Assembly (NCBI GenBank): GCA_025059715.1
Contig: JANXCE010000020.1
Span: 1-41,684, forward strand
DNA length: 41,684 nt
Source: Caldimicrobium sp.
GTDB taxonomy: Bacteria; Desulfobacterota; Thermodesulfobacteria; Thermodesulfobacteriales; Thermodesulfobacteriaceae
Direction: 5' to 3'
Shown here: positions 31,606-41,503 of the stretch, piece by piece
How positions within the stretch are numbered: the first letter of the stretch is position 1
Layout of the letters: every line of letters starts with the position of its first letter
Notes under the pieces: generated by a model
The model's input: the letters and a program-made list of their open reading frames with translations, nothing else
Databases searched by the model: none
Told to the model about the DNA's origin: nothing
Position numbers and translations under genes: made by a program

Positions 31606-32477
31606 AAAGACCTTGGCTTGTCTATGGGCTGGCCTTTGTTGGAGGATTAGTAGTCTTTATAGTGATGTTGAGTGTCTTTTTGTCCCTTCTGTTTGATGTA
31701 AAAGACAAGGGATTGGGAAGACCTAAGATTGGCATACTTGAAGTTAAAGGAATAATCTTAGATTCGGAAACCTATCTATCTTCTATAAAGGAATTGAAGG
31801 AGAGAAGGGATATAAAAGCTGTAGTGGTGAGAATCGATTCTCCTGGTGGTGCAGTTGGTCCAGTCCAAGAGATTTTTGAGGAGCTGAAGATTTTGAGGCA
31901 GAGCAAACCCTTAGTGGTTTCCATGGGAGGAGTTTCTGCCTCAGGAGGGTTATATATTGCCCTGGTAGGACAGCGTATCTTTGCCAATCCGGGCACTATA
32001 ACGGGAAGTATTGGGGTGATGATTCAGCTTCCTAATTTAGAGAAATTAATGGAAAAGATAGGAATCTCTACCGAGGTCATAAAAAGTGGGCAATACAAGG
32101 ACACAGGCTCCAGCTTCAGAAAACTCTCTAAAGAAGAAAGAAGATATCTTCAAGAAAAGGTGGATTCATTACATTATCAGTTTATAAAGGCCATTGCAGA
32201 GGAGAGAAAAATTGATTTAGAAAAGGTGAAAAAAATAGCAGATGGACGGATTTATACCGGAGAAGAAGCGCTAAAACTGGGTTTAGTTGACGAATTAGGC
32301 AATCTCCATCGAGCTATTGAATGGGCTCAACAGCTTTCTAAGCTTACCAAAGTAGAGCTTCTCTATTTCCCCCCTAAAAGGGGTTTATTAAGTAGGCTAA
32401 TGGAGGAGAGGCTCTCTATAGGGAGTTCTTTTTTAGACCATCTAAATCTCAGGGCTTTCTATCTCTATCAAAGATAA
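31602..32477 (+). CDS. sppA: Signal peptide peptidase SppA
   Basis: 291 residues, the short single-domain type. One membrane anchor (about 7-30) leads to a periplasmic S49 protease domain: VVRIDSPGGAVGPVQEI, then VVSMGGVSASGGLYIAL with the nucleophile Ser, and the general-base Lys in KSGQYKDTGSSFRKLSKEE. It degrades leftover signal peptides. Translation is coupled with rpsA through ATGA (4-nt overlap). Confidence 0.92.
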   Translation: MKRPWLVYGLAFVGGLVVFIVMLSVFLSLLFDVKDKGLGRPKIGILEVKGIILDSETYLSSIKELKERRDIKAVVVRIDSPGGAVGPVQEIFEELKILRQSKPLVVSMGGVSASGGLYIALVGQRIFANPGTITGSIGVMIQLPNLEKLMEKIGISTEVIKSGQYKDTGSSFRKLSKEERRYLQEKVDSLHYQFIKAIAEERKIDLEKVKKIADGRIYTGEEALKLGLVDELGNLHRAIEWAQQLSKLTKVELLYFPPKRGLLSRLMEERLSIGSSFLDHLNLRAFYLYQR

Positions 32478-32480
32478 TTC

Positions 32481-33674
32481 ATGACCAAAAGAGAGTTAAC
32501 GGAGAGATTACGGAAGCGATTCATAGAGCTTGAGGCTAAGGATCTGGATTTTATTATTGATCAATTCTTTGAGATATTGGGATTTGCTCTAAAGAGGGGA
32601 TTATCCATTGAATTAAGAGACTTTGGAGTCTTTAAGTTATCCCAAACTCGATCCTATTTTTTTAAGAACCCTAAGACCCAGCAGAGGTATTATCTAAAAG
32701 GTAAAGTAAAGGCGGTTTTTCAATTAGGTAAAAGCTTTAAAGAAAGACTTAATCAAAGTTTTTTAGCCTCCCTTGATTTAGGAACTCAAAGTTTCCGATT
32801 ACTTCTTGGAAAGTATTTTAAGAATGAACCACTCTTTTTAAAAAGTTTCAGAGAAAATGTTCGTTTAGGAGAGGGTGTGGTGGAAAGTGGGCTTATCTCT
32901 CCCTCTGCCCAAGAGAGGGCTTTAGAGGTTTTAAGAAATTTTAAAAAAATTATGGAAGATTTTGAGGTCTCAGAATACTTTGCTGTGGGAACAGCAGTAT
33001 TTAGAAGAGCCAAAAATGCAAGGGAATTTCAAAAAAGAATTGAAGAAGAATTAGGTCTTAAGGTGGAGATCCTTTCTTCTGAAGAGGAGGCCAAATTAAT
33101 CTTAGAGGGTATTTTCTTGGGTTTACGGAAGTTAGGTTTGAATTTGAAAGAGTTTTTGATTGTTGATGTGGGAGGAGGATCCACCGAGTTTGTTTATATC
33201 AAAGATGGAGTGCCCCAGTTTACTAAAAGTCTGGAGTTAGGCGTTGTGTTATTAAGAGATTTTTTTAAATTTCGTTATCCCATGACCAAAAAAATGCTTA
33301 CTTCCTTAAGGAGTTATGTAGGAGACCAGTTATTAGGTCTTCCTCCGGCGACCTTTGAGAAAATTATAGTTACTGGGGGTTCAGCAAGTTTGTTGGGTAG
33401 TTTAGATTTAAAATTAGCAAGATATGACTTCGAAGCGCTTCATGGTCATAGGATTACTCCGGATCGAATTGAGAATCTTATAACTAAGATAAGCGAAGCT
33501 ACTTTGCCCAGAATAAGAAGACTCAGGGGCATGGAAGAGGGAAGAGAAGATCTTGCCTTACCGGGGTTAATAATTTACTCTGAGATATTGAAATATTTTC
33601 AAGGAAAGGAATTAATCCTAAGCGAATATGGGATCTTAGAAGGCATCTTTACTTTCTATAGCAAAAGGTTATAA
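32481..33674 (+). CDS. IHF/HU-like DNA-binding domain fused to Ppx/GppA exopolyphosphatase
   Basis: 397 residues in one uninterrupted frame with two domains. Residues 1-91 form a full HU/IHF fold: MTKRELTERLRKRF, LSIELRDFGVFKL and the beta-arm FFKNPKTQQRYYLKGKVKAVFQLGKSFKERLN, with Pro64 at the DNA-intercalating tip. Residues 94-397 are a Ppx/GppA domain of the ASKHA superfamily: ASLDLGTQSFRLLLG, AVGTAVFRRAKN, VDVGGGSTEF, ELGVVLLRDFF, IVTGGSASLLG. Ppx/GppA hydrolyse polyphosphate or pppGpp. In related genomes rpsA-sppA is followed by a separate ihfB, so the IHF gene has apparently been joined to the ppx gene here. The ATG is 3 nt after the sppA stop. Confidence 0.85.
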   Translation: MTKRELTERLRKRFIELEAKDLDFIIDQFFEILGFALKRGLSIELRDFGVFKLSQTRSYFFKNPKTQQRYYLKGKVKAVFQLGKSFKERLNQSFLASLDLGTQSFRLLLGKYFKNEPLFLKSFRENVRLGEGVVESGLISPSAQERALEVLRNFKKIMEDFEVSEYFAVGTAVFRRAKNAREFQKRIEEELGLKVEILSSEEEAKLILEGIFLGLRKLGLNLKEFLIVDVGGGSTEFVYIKDGVPQFTKSLELGVVLLRDFFKFRYPMTKKMLTSLRSYVGDQLLGLPPATFEKIIVTGGSASLLGSLDLKLARYDFEALHGHRITPDRIENLITKISEATLPRIRRLRGMEEGREDLALPGLIIYSEILKYFQGKELILSEYGILEGIFTFYSKRL

Positions 33675-33698
33675 TAATGTCAAACTATTTACCTTTAG

Positions 33699-35177
<1,479 letters not shown>

Positions 35178-36383
35178 ATGGCCTATTTCGAATGGAAAGG
35201 AAAAGCAATAACCGGTGAGATTCGCTCTGGAGTATTAGAAGCTCCTAACCCTCAAGTTGTAGAGGTATATCTCCGAAGGCTAAACATTATTCCTATTAAA
35301 ATTCAACCTAAAAAAGAACAGGCCTTTCCCTTTAAACTTAAGAGAGTCTCTGAAAGGGAGTTAGCCCTTTTTACTCGCCAATTTGCCACTATGCTTGAGG
35401 CTGGGCTTCCAATTATTAGAGGTTTAGAAACCTTAGCTATGCAACAAAAAAATGATTACTTTAAAGAAATAATAACTGATATTCGCAAAAGGGTTGAAGG
35501 AGGGAGTTCCCTAAGCGAATCCCTGGCAATTTATCCCAAAATCTTTAATAATTTGTATGTGCAAATGGTTAGATCAGGGGAAGCTTCAGGAAATTTAGAT
35601 ATAGTGCTAAAGAGGTTAGCTATATATTTAGAAAAGATTGTAGCCCTTAAATCTAAGATTAAACATGCTATGATCTATCCATCGGTTATTGTGTTGGTTA
35701 CAATCGTAGTGCTTTCTGTTTTGATGATCTACGTTATTCCCAAATTTGCAGAACTTTTTCGCGAGGCTGGGCAGAGTTTACCCTTACCTACTCAGATTTT
35801 AATTAGTATAAGTCAAAATTTCAAATATTTCTTCGTTCTCTTTGTTCTCTCATTAGTTTTATCCATCATGGGGGTAAAATACTACCGTCGAGGTGATAGA
35901 GGGAAATATAATACAGATAGATTTTTGTTATTTCTTCCTCTTTTTGGAAGCCTTTTCCACAAAGCAGCTCTCTCCCGCATTGCAAGAACCTTAGCTAATT
36001 TAATCGGTGCTGGGGTGCCCTTATTGCAGGCTCTTGCCATTGCAGGAGAAACCTCAGGAAATAAAGTCTTAGAAAAGGCTATAGAAGAAATAAAAATCAA
36101 TGTGTCTGTAGGTCACACCCTTGCAGATCCCATGTTTTATACCGGTGTCTTTCCCTATATGGTCATAGAGATGGTTAGAATTGGAGAAATGTCAGGAAAT
36201 CTTGAAGAGATGTTGACTAAAGTGGCTGATTTTTACGAAGAGGAAATTGACCGAACCGTTCAAACCCTCTCCACTTTGATTGAACCAATTCTATTGATAT
36301 TCTTGGGTGTAATTATAGGGGGAGTTTTAATAGCCTTGTATTTACCAATATTTCAGCTTGGTGGCGTGGTGGGTGGAGGTTAA
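35178..36383 (+). CDS. Type II secretion / type IV pilus inner-membrane protein (GspF/PilC)
   Basis: 401 residues with two T2SSF domains (about 65-190 and 270-390) and three hydrophobic segments (about 165-190, 215-240 and 370-395). Motifs: FTRQFATMLEAGLPIIRGLETL, VEGGSSLSESL, FPKIFNNLYVQMVRSGEASGNLD and the second-copy LARTLANLIGAGVPLLQALAIAGETSGN, MVIEMVRIGEMSGNLEEML. It forms the inner-membrane platform on which the assembly ATPase acts. The ATG follows the guaB stop directly. No ATPase, pilin or secretin gene is adjacent, so the rest of the machine must lie elsewhere. Confidence 0.9.
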   Translation: MAYFEWKGKAITGEIRSGVLEAPNPQVVEVYLRRLNIIPIKIQPKKEQAFPFKLKRVSERELALFTRQFATMLEAGLPIIRGLETLAMQQKNDYFKEIITDIRKRVEGGSSLSESLAIYPKIFNNLYVQMVRSGEASGNLDIVLKRLAIYLEKIVALKSKIKHAMIYPSVIVLVTIVVLSVLMIYVIPKFAELFREAGQSLPLPTQILISISQNFKYFFVLFVLSLVLSIMGVKYYRRGDRGKYNTDRFLLFLPLFGSLFHKAALSRIARTLANLIGAGVPLLQALAIAGETSGNKVLEKAIEEIKINVSVGHTLADPMFYTGVFPYMVIEMVRIGEMSGNLEEMLTKVADFYEEEIDRTVQTLSTLIEPILLIFLGVIIGGVLIALYLPIFQLGGVVGGG

Positions 36384-36553
36384 GATGCCTTTTTCTTACA
36401 AGTTCTCTTTGTTCCACACCTTTCTGTTACTTCGGTAGATTTAGTCCCTTCTTCTTTAATCATCGTGTCTATTTCGCCACAACTTGGGCACTTTTTGGGT
36501 TTGCACCTGGTCTCCTTGGTAGAACCACACTTTGAACATTTCCAGAGCGCCAT
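36380..36553 (-). CDS. RCKP-type rubredoxin-like small protein
   Basis: 57 codons encoding MALWKCSKCGSTKETRCKPKKCPSCG followed by a polar tail with two more Cys (about C46, C52). CxxC (6-9), the RCKP motif (16-19) and CxxC (22-25) match the small RCKP-type rubredoxin-like domain family and should bind one Fe or Zn. GGGGAGGT lies 5 nt before the ATG and a good promoter is upstream, so this is a true gene despite its size. It overlaps the convergent pilC end by 3 nt. Confidence 0.8.
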   Translation of the reverse strand: MALWKCSKCGSTKETRCKPKKCPSCGEIDTMIKEEGTKSTEVTERCGTKRTCKKKAS

Positions 36554-36590
36554 TTCCAACCTCCCCTATAAGTAGTTTTTTGGAAATTAA

Positions 36591-36619
36591 AATATAACTT
36601 AAAAATTAATAAATTTCAA
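36591..36619 (-). promoter_or_regulatory. Promoter of the RCKP-type small gene
   Basis: On the minus strand TTGAAA (36619-36614) and TATATT (36596-36591) with a 17-nt spacer, 38 nt upstream of the ATG. Confidence 0.5.
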
Positions 36620-36642
36620 GAAATAATCACTTAGTTTTGAAG

Positions 36643-37077
36643 TTATTTGATTTTGTCTCTACATAGAAAATGCTGGTAATTTTTCTGGCAAAATTTTCTA
36701 ATTTCCTCTGAAAGAATTCCTTTTACTTTTAATTCCCCTTGTTTTATGTTTTGCCATTGTAGACAGTAATTATTCTCTGGCTGAAACTGAGTACAAAAAG
36801 TAAAAATACTAATTTTGGTATTTTTTTTACATTGAGGATTTTGAGGATTTGCTTGGCAAAAGTTTTTAATCTCATCAAAGATGATACTTTCCAGTTCTAA
36901 ACGTTTTTGGGTAATTTCTCTCCATTGCTGACAGTGGGGATTTTGTGGTTCAACTTTTGAGCAGTAAAAATTAATTTCTGTATCGGTTCTAAAGGGTTTT
37001 TTTACTCTTTCTCCGTAAATAATATCAGTAAAAATAAGATAGTAAATTACTAATCCTACAAGAATGGATAGAAACAT
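36643..37077 (-). CDS. Membrane-anchored protein with a duplicated four-cysteine repeat, unknown
   Basis: 144 residues. Residues 1-20 are hydrophobic (signal or anchor, FLSILVGLVIYYLIFTDIIYG), so the rest is periplasmic. Eight cysteines are the only ones: C39, C49, C74, C83 and C95, C105, C130, C139. The second set lies exactly 56 residues after the first, member by member (C-x9-C then C-x8-C each time). The repeats also share CxxxxxPxNxxCxQWxxI and EEIxxFCQxN. This looks like an internal duplication of a disulfide-linked helical module. There is no good SD before the ATG. No family recognised. Confidence 0.65.
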   Translation of the reverse strand: MFLSILVGLVIYYLIFTDIIYGERVKKPFRTDTEINFYCSKVEPQNPHCQQWREITQKRLELESIIFDEIKNFCQANPQNPQCKKNTKISIFTFCTQFQPENNYCLQWQNIKQGELKVKGILSEEIRKFCQKNYQHFLCRDKIK

Positions 37078-37169
37078 TTTTAAAGGTAACTATCAAAATA
37101 TATACCACATATTGTATTTTACATTGAATTGTTTTATGGTCAGAACAATCAAAGAGAACAACAAAAATG

Positions 37170-39053
37170 TCAGGAATTTTTTACTAAATTGACGAATTTT
37201 TCCGTTATATACTCTTCACAGAGTCCATATTTTTGTTTTAAAGATTGGAGATCTCCTTGTTCAATAAATTTATCAGGGAGAGCAATTTTAGCAAAGGCTG
37301 TTTTCAGGTTAGCTTCCAGGATAGTTTCTGCTATAGCTGAACCAAGGCCTCCCTCGGTTGTATTCTCCTCCACAACAAGGACTCTACCAGTTTTTCGAGT
37401 AAATTCTAAAATTAATTCTTTATCCAGAGGTTTGAGAAATCTTACATTAATTACCGCCACATTTAATCCTTTTTTCTCTAAGCTTTTAGCACTATGAAGA
37501 GCAGGATAAACCATAGAACCAATAGCAAAAATTACTCCATCCCCTCCGTCTTTAAGCACTTCTCCCTTACCTACGGGGATAAAACGAAAGTTCCAATCAA
37601 GGCTAACTCCAACACCTGCACCTCTGGGGTATCTAATAGCACTGGCTCGGTCGTATCTTAGGGCACTATACAAAAGATGTTGTAATTCATTTTCATCTTT
37701 GGGGGCACAAACAATTAGCCCTGGGACTGCTCTGAGATAAGTAAGATCAAAGATACCATGATGAGTGGGCCCATCTTCTCCAACTAATCCTGCCCTGTCT
37801 ATAGCAAAAATTACTTTAGCTTTATTTAAGGCTACATCATGAATAATTTGGTCATAGGCTCTCTGTAAAAAGGTGGAGTAAATGGCACATACTGGAATGA
37901 AGCCCTCCAGAGCTAATCCTGCTGCAAAGGTAACCGCATGTTGTTCACAGATACCAACATCAAAGAATCTCTCAGGGAATCTCTCCGCAAACTCCTTTAG
38001 TCCTGTGCCTGTTTTCATAGCGGCGGTTATAGCTACGAGTCTCGGTTCTATTTCAGCCAGGCGAACAATTGTCTTTCCAAAGATCTCAGTATAAGAGAGA
38101 GGTTCATTGGGTGATTTAAGGGGTTTTCCCTTTGTAATATCAAAGGGGCCCACACCATGAAAGGTCTCAGGATCTGCTTCCGCAGGAGGATACCCTTTAC
38201 CTTTTTTGGTAATCACATGAAAAAGAATTGGGCCCGACATCCTTTTAAGGTTTTGCAGTAAATCGATTAAATTTTCTAAATCGTGTCCATCTACGGGGCC
38301 AACATATTCAAAATTTAATGCGGTAAATAGAGCTCCTGGCGTTACCGCCATTTTAAAAAGATCTTCCCCCTTTTTAAGAAGGTGAAGTAGATTTTCTCCT
38401 CCTGGTAGTTTAGGCATTAATTTTTCCAATTCTTTACGGAGAAAGCGAGCTAAATTACCAGTCATTCTCTTTGATACAAAGGTGGAAAGAGCTCCTACAT
38501 TTGGAGAGATAGACATTTCATTGTCATTTAAAATGATTAAAAGATCCTCCTTTAAATAACCCGCATTATTTAGGGCTTCAAAGGCCATACCTGCAGTAAT
38601 TGAGCCATCTCCAATAACTACTACAATCTTGCCCGGCTCCCCTTTGAGTCTCTTAGCCACAGACATTCCTAAACCTGCAGATATAGAAGTGCTACTATGA
38701 CCTGTGTTAAGTATATCATGGGGGCTTTCCTCTCTTTTAGGAAAACCTGCAATCCCCCCATAGGTTCTCAGTGTCTTAAAGGCCTCTCGTCTTCCGGTAA
38801 TTATCTTGTGAGTATAGCATTGGTGACCTACATCCCAAATTATGTAATCCTTAGGTGTATCAAAAACATAGTGTAGAGCAAGGGTTAGTTCAACTACCCC
38901 TAAATTAGGTGCAAGATGCCCTCCATGGCGAGAGACTACCTCAAGTATATAAGAGCGAATTTCCTCTGCTAAAAGCTTTAATTGGGAAATCTTTAATTTC
39001 TTTAAATCTTGGGGGGAGTCGACTTTATGGAGAATCTTAGTCTTTAACTCCAT
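37170..39053 (-). CDS. dxs: 1-deoxy-D-xylulose-5-phosphate synthase
   Basis: 627 residues, the family's usual length. Condenses pyruvate and glyceraldehyde 3-phosphate with thiamine diphosphate to start the MEP isoprenoid pathway. Motifs: SRHGGHLAPNLGVVELTLALHYVF, WDVGHQCYTHKI, GHSSTSISAGLGM, VVVIGDGSITAGMAFEALNNAGY and LNDNEMSISPNVGALS (the GDG...N thiamine diphosphate site), and DRAGLVGEDGPTHHGIFDL near the C-terminal domain. It follows ispA by 2 nt, the last gene of the xseA-xseB-ispA-dxs operon. Confidence 0.96.
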   Translation of the reverse strand: MELKTKILHKVDSPQDLKKLKISQLKLLAEEIRSYILEVVSRHGGHLAPNLGVVELTLALHYVFDTPKDYIIWDVGHQCYTHKIITGRREAFKTLRTYGGIAGFPKREESPHDILNTGHSSTSISAGLGMSVAKRLKGEPGKIVVVIGDGSITAGMAFEALNNAGYLKEDLLIILNDNEMSISPNVGALSTFVSKRMTGNLARFLRKELEKLMPKLPGGENLLHLLKKGEDLFKMAVTPGALFTALNFEYVGPVDGHDLENLIDLLQNLKRMSGPILFHVITKKGKGYPPAEADPETFHGVGPFDITKGKPLKSPNEPLSYTEIFGKTIVRLAEIEPRLVAITAAMKTGTGLKEFAERFPERFFDVGICEQHAVTFAAGLALEGFIPVCAIYSTFLQRAYDQIIHDVALNKAKVIFAIDRAGLVGEDGPTHHGIFDLTYLRAVPGLIVCAPKDENELQHLLYSALRYDRASAIRYPRGAGVGVSLDWNFRFIPVGKGEVLKDGGDGVIFAIGSMVYPALHSAKSLEKKGLNVAVINVRFLKPLDKELILEFTRKTGRVLVVEENTTEGGLGSAIAETILEANLKTAFAKIALPDKFIEQGDLQSLKQKYGLCEEYITEKFVNLVKNS

Positions 39054-39055
39054 CT

Positions 39056-39958
39056 CTAATTAATCCTTTTTAAGAGATATAGAGTTAGATCTTTTAATAT
39101 TTTAGCCCTGACTCCTAAGGGTTCTAAGATAGATAAAGCCTCATAAGCGGTCCTTTCTGCAATTAATTTGGTTTTTTCTATACCTAATAAAGAGGGATAG
39201 GTTAATTTTTTTCTTTTCAAATCAGACTTGATAGGTTTCCCTAAGGTTTTTTCATCTCCAATGATATCTAGGAGATCATCTATAATTTGAAAGGTTAGAC
39301 CGAGGTTTCTGCCAAATTTTGAAAGGAGTTTTATTTCTCGTGGAGGAGCGGAGGCAAGGATTGCTCCACTAACCAGCGAGGCCTCTATAAAGGCAACTGT
39401 CTTATGGTTATGTATCCACTGTAATTTTTTTAAACTTCCTCTTTTCCCCTCTGCTAAGAGATCTGCCATTTGACCTGCTACCATGCCTTTAAGCCCCACT
39501 GCTTGGGCAACCTTGTGTATTGCCCTTAGAAGATTTAAGTGAGATACCTTATTTAGCAAGATTGAATGGGTGAATAATTCAAAGGCAAGCGTTAGAAGGC
39601 CATCTCCGGCTAAAATAGCGGTTGCCTCGTCAAAGGCCTTGTGACAGGCAGGTTTACCTCTACGAAAATCATCATCATCCATGGCAGGAAGATCATCGTG
39701 AATCAAAGAATAGGTATGTATACACTCAATACCACAGGCAAAGGGCAATATATCCTCTGAATTACCTTGATAAAGCTCGTAACCAAGCAGACAAAGAATA
39801 GGGCGAATGCGTTTTCCTCCAGCTTTAAGGCTATAAAGGGAGGCTTCAAGGACCCTTTTTCCATATCCCCCGCCTTGGGGGAAGTATCTCTCAATGCCCT
39901 TTTCTATTAAAGCCCTCTTCTCCTCGAGAAACTCGCTAATCTCTAAGTTATCTCCCAT
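39056..39958 (-). CDS. ispA: Polyprenyl (farnesyl/geranylgeranyl) diphosphate synthase
   Basis: 300 residues. Aspartate-rich motif 1 is HDDLPAMDDDDFRRGKPACHKAFDEATAILAGD and motif 2 FQIIDDLLDIIGDEKTLGKP, both of which bind Mg-diphosphate. KAGGKRIRPIL near the N-terminus contacts the homoallylic substrate. It extends DMAPP with IPP. The length suits FPP or GGPP synthases; chain length cannot be fixed. It overlaps xseB by 11 nt and feeds from the pathway opened by dxs. Confidence 0.93.
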   Translation of the reverse strand: MGDNLEISEFLEEKRALIEKGIERYFPQGGGYGKRVLEASLYSLKAGGKRIRPILCLLGYELYQGNSEDILPFACGIECIHTYSLIHDDLPAMDDDDFRRGKPACHKAFDEATAILAGDGLLTLAFELFTHSILLNKVSHLNLLRAIHKVAQAVGLKGMVAGQMADLLAEGKRGSLKKLQWIHNHKTVAFIEASLVSGAILASAPPREIKLLSKFGRNLGLTFQIIDDLLDIIGDEKTLGKPIKSDLKRKKLTYPSLLGIEKTKLIAERTAYEALSILEPLGVRAKILKDLTLYLLKRIN

Positions 39959-40205
39959 TTTTCAGTATCTCTTTGGCTTTATCTAAACTCTCTAAAATAA
40001 AGCCTTCTCTTCCCCTTAAAATAACCTCTACCCTTGTTTTAGCCTCTTTAAGCCTTTGTTCACAAATTTGTATAAGAAGTAACCCTTCCTCAAAGAGCCT
40101 AATAGCATTCTCTAAATCAAGTTCTCTCTGATCAAGGATTTTAAGGATCTCCTCAAGCCGTGCTAATGCCTTCTCAAAGGATAGCTCTTTAATTTCCTTT
40201 GTCAT
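39948..40205 (-). CDS. xseB: Exodeoxyribonuclease VII small subunit
   Basis: 85 residues. SFEKALARLEEILKILDQRELDLENAIRLFEEGLLLIQICEQRLKEAKTRVE is the helical hairpin typical of XseB, which joins several copies to one XseA. The enzyme degrades single-stranded DNA to acid-soluble fragments. The start overlaps xseA by 4 nt. Confidence 0.93.
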   Translation of the reverse strand: MTKEIKELSFEKALARLEEILKILDQRELDLENAIRLFEEGLLLIQICEQRLKEAKTRVEVILRGREGFILESLDKAKEILKNGR

Positions 40206-41503
40206 TTTTCCTTTTTCTCAATTTTAGCTAAGAGTCTCCCTTCATGGAGGATAATTTCTACCATGGAGCCTTCTCGAATATCGTCAACAGATTTTATAAT
40301 CCTTCCCTCTGGATAGCTTTTTACAATACTATAGCCTCTTTTAAGGATGCTGTAAGGAGAAAGAGAAAAAAGTAACATTTTAAGATGGCTAAGCTTTTCT
40401 TCCTTTGCTTGAATCATGTAAAGGGGATTGAGAGCATGGAGTGATTTCTTTAGTTGGATGAGTTTGTTTTCTTTAAGATGTAATTTTTGAGAAACTCTCT
40501 GAAAGAATAGAAGCCTAAAGTCCTTTAATTTTTGTTCAAGCAGATGTATTTCGCGGAAGGGATTTTTCTCCTTTAAGGAGAGATGGAGATCTTTAAGTTT
40601 TTTCTCTTTTCTTGAGAAAGAAAGTTCCAGAAGTTGTAGTAATTTTCTCTTTAAAAAGGATATACGGTTTAGGATTTCTTCCTTAGAGGGGAGGATTTCC
40701 TGGGCTGCAGCAGATGGAGTTGAGCACCTCTTGTCCGCAACAAGATCACACAGGGTTAGATCAATTTCGTGTCCTACCGCGGAGACTACTGGAATTTTAG
40801 ATTCCCTAATACCAAGGATGATCTCTTCTGTGTAGAAGGGTGCAAGATCCTCAAGGGAGCCTCCCCCTCTGGTTATCACTATTAAGTCCAAATCAGGAAA
40901 GTAATCATTTAAATCCCTGAGAGCCTGAAGGATCTCTATATGTGCTCCCTCTCCCTGAACCTTCACAGGATAGATCAGTATTTGGACATCCCATCTATTT
41001 TCGCTTATCTTAAGAAAGTCTTGAAGGGCTGCACCAAAAAGTGAAGTAATTAAAGCGATTTTCTGGGGATAGGGAGGAATTTCTCTTTTTAAATTAGGAT
41101 CAAAGAGATGTTTATATTTTTCAAGAAGGTAATTTTTTTTAAGATGAAGAAGGCCAATTCCAAGAGGTTCTAATTTTTTAACAATAAAATAGATATTCCC
41201 GGAACGAGAAAAGTAGGTGAGCTTCCCAAAGCCCAGTATCTTTATGCCATCTCTTAGACATTCGCAAGTTATTTCGTGTCTATGCTCTTTAAATAAAATA
41301 GCTCTCAGGGTTGCCTCCTCCTCCCTTAGATTGAAAAAGATATCACCTGTTTGACTAAACTTTAGATTGGAAATTTCACCTTCAAGCCAAAGGTAAGTAA
41401 ACCTTTGATCTAAAAGACCTTTAATTTGTTGAGAGATTTCTTTGACCGTGTAATAAAACTTTTCGGCCTTAGGTTCATACTCTAAGGTTCTTTCCAACTC
41501 CAT
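40202..41503 (-). CDS. xseA: Exodeoxyribonuclease VII large subunit
   Basis: 433 residues. An N-terminal OB fold (about 18-115: YTVKEISQQIKGLLDQRFTYLWLEGEISNLK, then GDIFFNLREEEATLRAILFK) is followed by the nuclease domain with VITRGGGSLEDLAPF and PVVSAVGHEIDLTLCDLVADKRCSTPSAAA, then a long coiled-coil and a C-terminal GYSIVKSYPEGRIIKSVDDI segment. Length matches the family. First gene of the operon. The ATG has no clear SD; a TATATT box 8 nt upstream allows a leaderless or very short leader. Confidence 0.94.
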   Translation of the reverse strand: MELERTLEYEPKAEKFYYTVKEISQQIKGLLDQRFTYLWLEGEISNLKFSQTGDIFFNLREEEATLRAILFKEHRHEITCECLRDGIKILGFGKLTYFSRSGNIYFIVKKLEPLGIGLLHLKKNYLLEKYKHLFDPNLKREIPPYPQKIALITSLFGAALQDFLKISENRWDVQILIYPVKVQGEGAHIEILQALRDLNDYFPDLDLIVITRGGGSLEDLAPFYTEEIILGIRESKIPVVSAVGHEIDLTLCDLVADKRCSTPSAAAQEILPSKEEILNRISFLKRKLLQLLELSFSRKEKKLKDLHLSLKEKNPFREIHLLEQKLKDFRLLFFQRVSQKLHLKENKLIQLKKSLHALNPLYMIQAKEEKLSHLKMLLFSLSPYSILKRGYSIVKSYPEGRIIKSVDDIREGSMVEIILHEGRLLAKIEKKEK

